The notes below the pieces were generated by a model. That model worked only from the letters and a program-made list of their open reading frames with translations, was not told the origin of the DNA and did not search any database. Below, piece after piece: positions 62,801-64,000 of a stretch of 64,000 nt of DNA (positions are counted from its first letter, which is position 1; each line of letters opens with the position of its first letter). The stretch comes from Dillenia suffruticosa (lineage: Eukaryota > Streptophyta > Magnoliopsida > Dilleniales > Dilleniaceae). Location of the stretch: positions 5,544,501 to 5,608,500 of the forward strand of contig JAVTVX010000013.1 in the NCBI GenBank assembly GCA_033439265.1, in the 5' to 3' direction. A program made the position numbers and the translations under genes.

Positions 62801-63481
62801 GGCTCTCCCTGATAACTTGAAACTTGTCGTCCACTTTCCAGAGTTCTTCTCATCATCCAGTTCCTCCAACGTAAGTGGAAGCAACCTCGTGAGATCAACG
62901 CGATGCTTCCCCAAATCAAGCTCAGGAGCCCCGGATACTGAAACATAAAGCAAAAAGTATTTCGCCTCATATTTCGCAGAATTTTGAGAACCATTTCTAC
63001 TACCATAAACGGAACATATATGATTCAGTTTCTCCTCAAACTCCGCTACCCCATCAAAAACCTTGACAAGACGAGTCCGCAACTCCCCATCCCTCCTCTT
63101 CCAATGCACACATAAACTATTATCATTAAAACTAGGAGGCAGACCTTCAATTGTGTGCACTAGGAGAGAGAAACAACAATTGAACTTACGGTTTCGGATA
63201 TGTGACAGAGCCTTAAGAGGCTTCCAATTCCAAAATGACTTCTTATCCTTGTCTGACGAGTCCTCATTGGCACTCTTAGGTTTCGATTTGGGTTCAGGCA
63301 ATTGGGTTTTTCTGGTGGATAAAGACCGACCATGTGCCGCAGAAATTAAACCCTTAGGACCAGTTTTATCTAGGTATAGGGCTTTGCTGATTGCCTCAAT
63401 TTCATGTAACAATCTTCCATTTCCTGAATCATCCCCATTATTCTTCCCAGCTTCAATTTTCGATAACATCGTCCTTTTCAT
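59850..63481 (-). CDS. PMIR1: PMI1-related protein (C2-NT and LysM-like domains)
   Basis: Two exons on the minus strand, 61113-63481 and 59850-61035, with a 77-base GT..AG intron, giving 1184 aa (Arabidopsis PMIR1 is about 1164). PMI1 and its relatives act at the plasma membrane and endomembranes in light-driven chloroplast and nuclear positioning through actin. The chosen ATG at 63481 precedes MKRTMLSKIEAG. The N-terminal C2 domain spans about residues 97-245 (NCCFSLLVHTIEGLPPSF to VINVSFGYTVVG). A long acidic middle follows. The conserved region LADLGSLGPCL-like DGLGPCLKTKSGGFLRSMNP lies near 700-720, and the last 46 residues are LysM-like (QPGDTLWSISSRV, WKELAALNPHIRNPN). Five GGGGCA hexamers at 60004-60033 encode an Ala-Pro run just before that domain and may vary in length. 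Confidence 0.94.
60004..60033. repeat. Coding hexanucleotide repeat (GGGGCA)5
   Basis: Five perfect GGGGCA units in the second exon of the PMI1-related gene. On the sense strand they encode alternating Ala and Pro, forming a flexible linker ahead of the LysM-like domain. Confidence 0.95.
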
Positions 63482-64000
63482 CAAAATTCAAAACCCAAAA
63501 AAAAGACAAAAAATCAATCGAAATTAAACAAGACCCACATCCAAAAACCTCGAAAAAAAAACCCCCAGAATTCAAATTCCATTGAGGTTTACATTCGTTT
63601 ACAGAGAAAATCAAAACATAAACAAAAATTATAAACAGAAATGTCAAGATTCAAACATGTAATACAATAATTGTTACCAAAGCAAAGATAAGAGAGATAC
63701 CAGGATAATCAGAGCATTAACAAGAAACCCTAGATCAGTCGACTTGAATTCCTCGTGTTTTCCGCCAGAGAATCTAATTGCAGCTTGATTTTGATGAAGA
63801 GACAGAAAATTTGAAAAGAGAGAGAGAGAGAGAGAGAGATCAAAGATCCTAAAAACTCAAATATGGGACAATTCATCCGATTGTCTCCTCTCTAATTCAA
63901 TTTTCGGGTCCCTCTTCTTCAAGTTTCAAATGAATCGTTTCGTTATAAAATTTCATTTTTCCAGAGTCGGTTCCCTTGGTTGCCCCCGCAATTTTTCGAT
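63482..64000 (-). promoter_or_regulatory. PMIR1 leader and promoter region
   Basis: Probable 5' untranslated sequence with a possible leader intron: on the minus strand a donor-like CCTG|GTATCTCTC lies near 63703. A GA tract at 63816-63839 (CT on the sense strand) resembles the leaders of other genes here. The promoter itself may extend beyond the window. Confidence 0.4.

Noticed and set aside
1-64000. tRNA, rRNA, CRISPR or intact transposon
   Set aside because: No tRNA-like T-loop and acceptor pair, rRNA core, repeat-spacer array or transposase/reverse-transcriptase motif was seen by eye on either strand.

Overview
This window is nuclear DNA from a flowering plant, most likely a woody core eudicot. 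Genes are split by AT-rich introns with canonical GT..AG ends, intergenic DNA is AT-rich with homopolymer and GA/CT microsatellites, and every recognisable protein belongs to a land-plant family. I cannot name the species.

Layout. 1-2.3 kb: CT/GA-rich DNA with a truncated IRX15-like (xylan pathway) fragment and an unrecognised broken exon. 2.4-5.3 kb (-): ESCRT-III subunit VPS2.1. 7.2-11.5 kb (-): BREVIS RADIX-like protein. 15.1-21.8 kb (+): phospholipid:diacylglycerol acyltransferase PDAT1. 29.2-32.2 kb (+): NF-YA transcription factor carrying a miR169 site. 34.4-37.6 kb (+): WAV2-type alpha/beta hydrolase. 39.8-44.5 kb (+): Alfin-like PHD protein. 46.7-48.9 kb (+): intronless phenylalanine ammonia-lyase. 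50.7-57.5 kb (+): three tandem, decayed ankyrin/PGG-domain genes, one carrying a mitochondrial ccmFC insert. 58.8-59.3 kb (+): class II small heat-shock protein with strong heat-shock elements. 59.9-63.5 kb (-): PMI1-related protein with C2-NT and LysM-like domains. Exon phases and total lengths close for all nine conserved gene models I rebuilt.

The genes do not form one pathway. Their order does recall Arabidopsis blocks, from memory: BRXL4, WAV2, AL5 and PMIR1 lie close together on chromosome 5 (AT5G20510-AT5G20610), and NF-YA5/BRXL3 and NF-YA6/BRXL2 are near neighbours on chromosomes 1 and 3. The window may therefore keep a fuller ancestral segment that was split in Arabidopsis.

I found no clearly new multi-gene system. 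The most interesting points are: an NF-YA reading frame that runs through its miR169 site, apparently after a 1-nt shift; a nested hairpin predicted just before the WAV2 start codon; the mitochondrial insert inside an ankyrin pseudogene intron; and the truncated IRX15-like copy with an inverted repeat of its leader.
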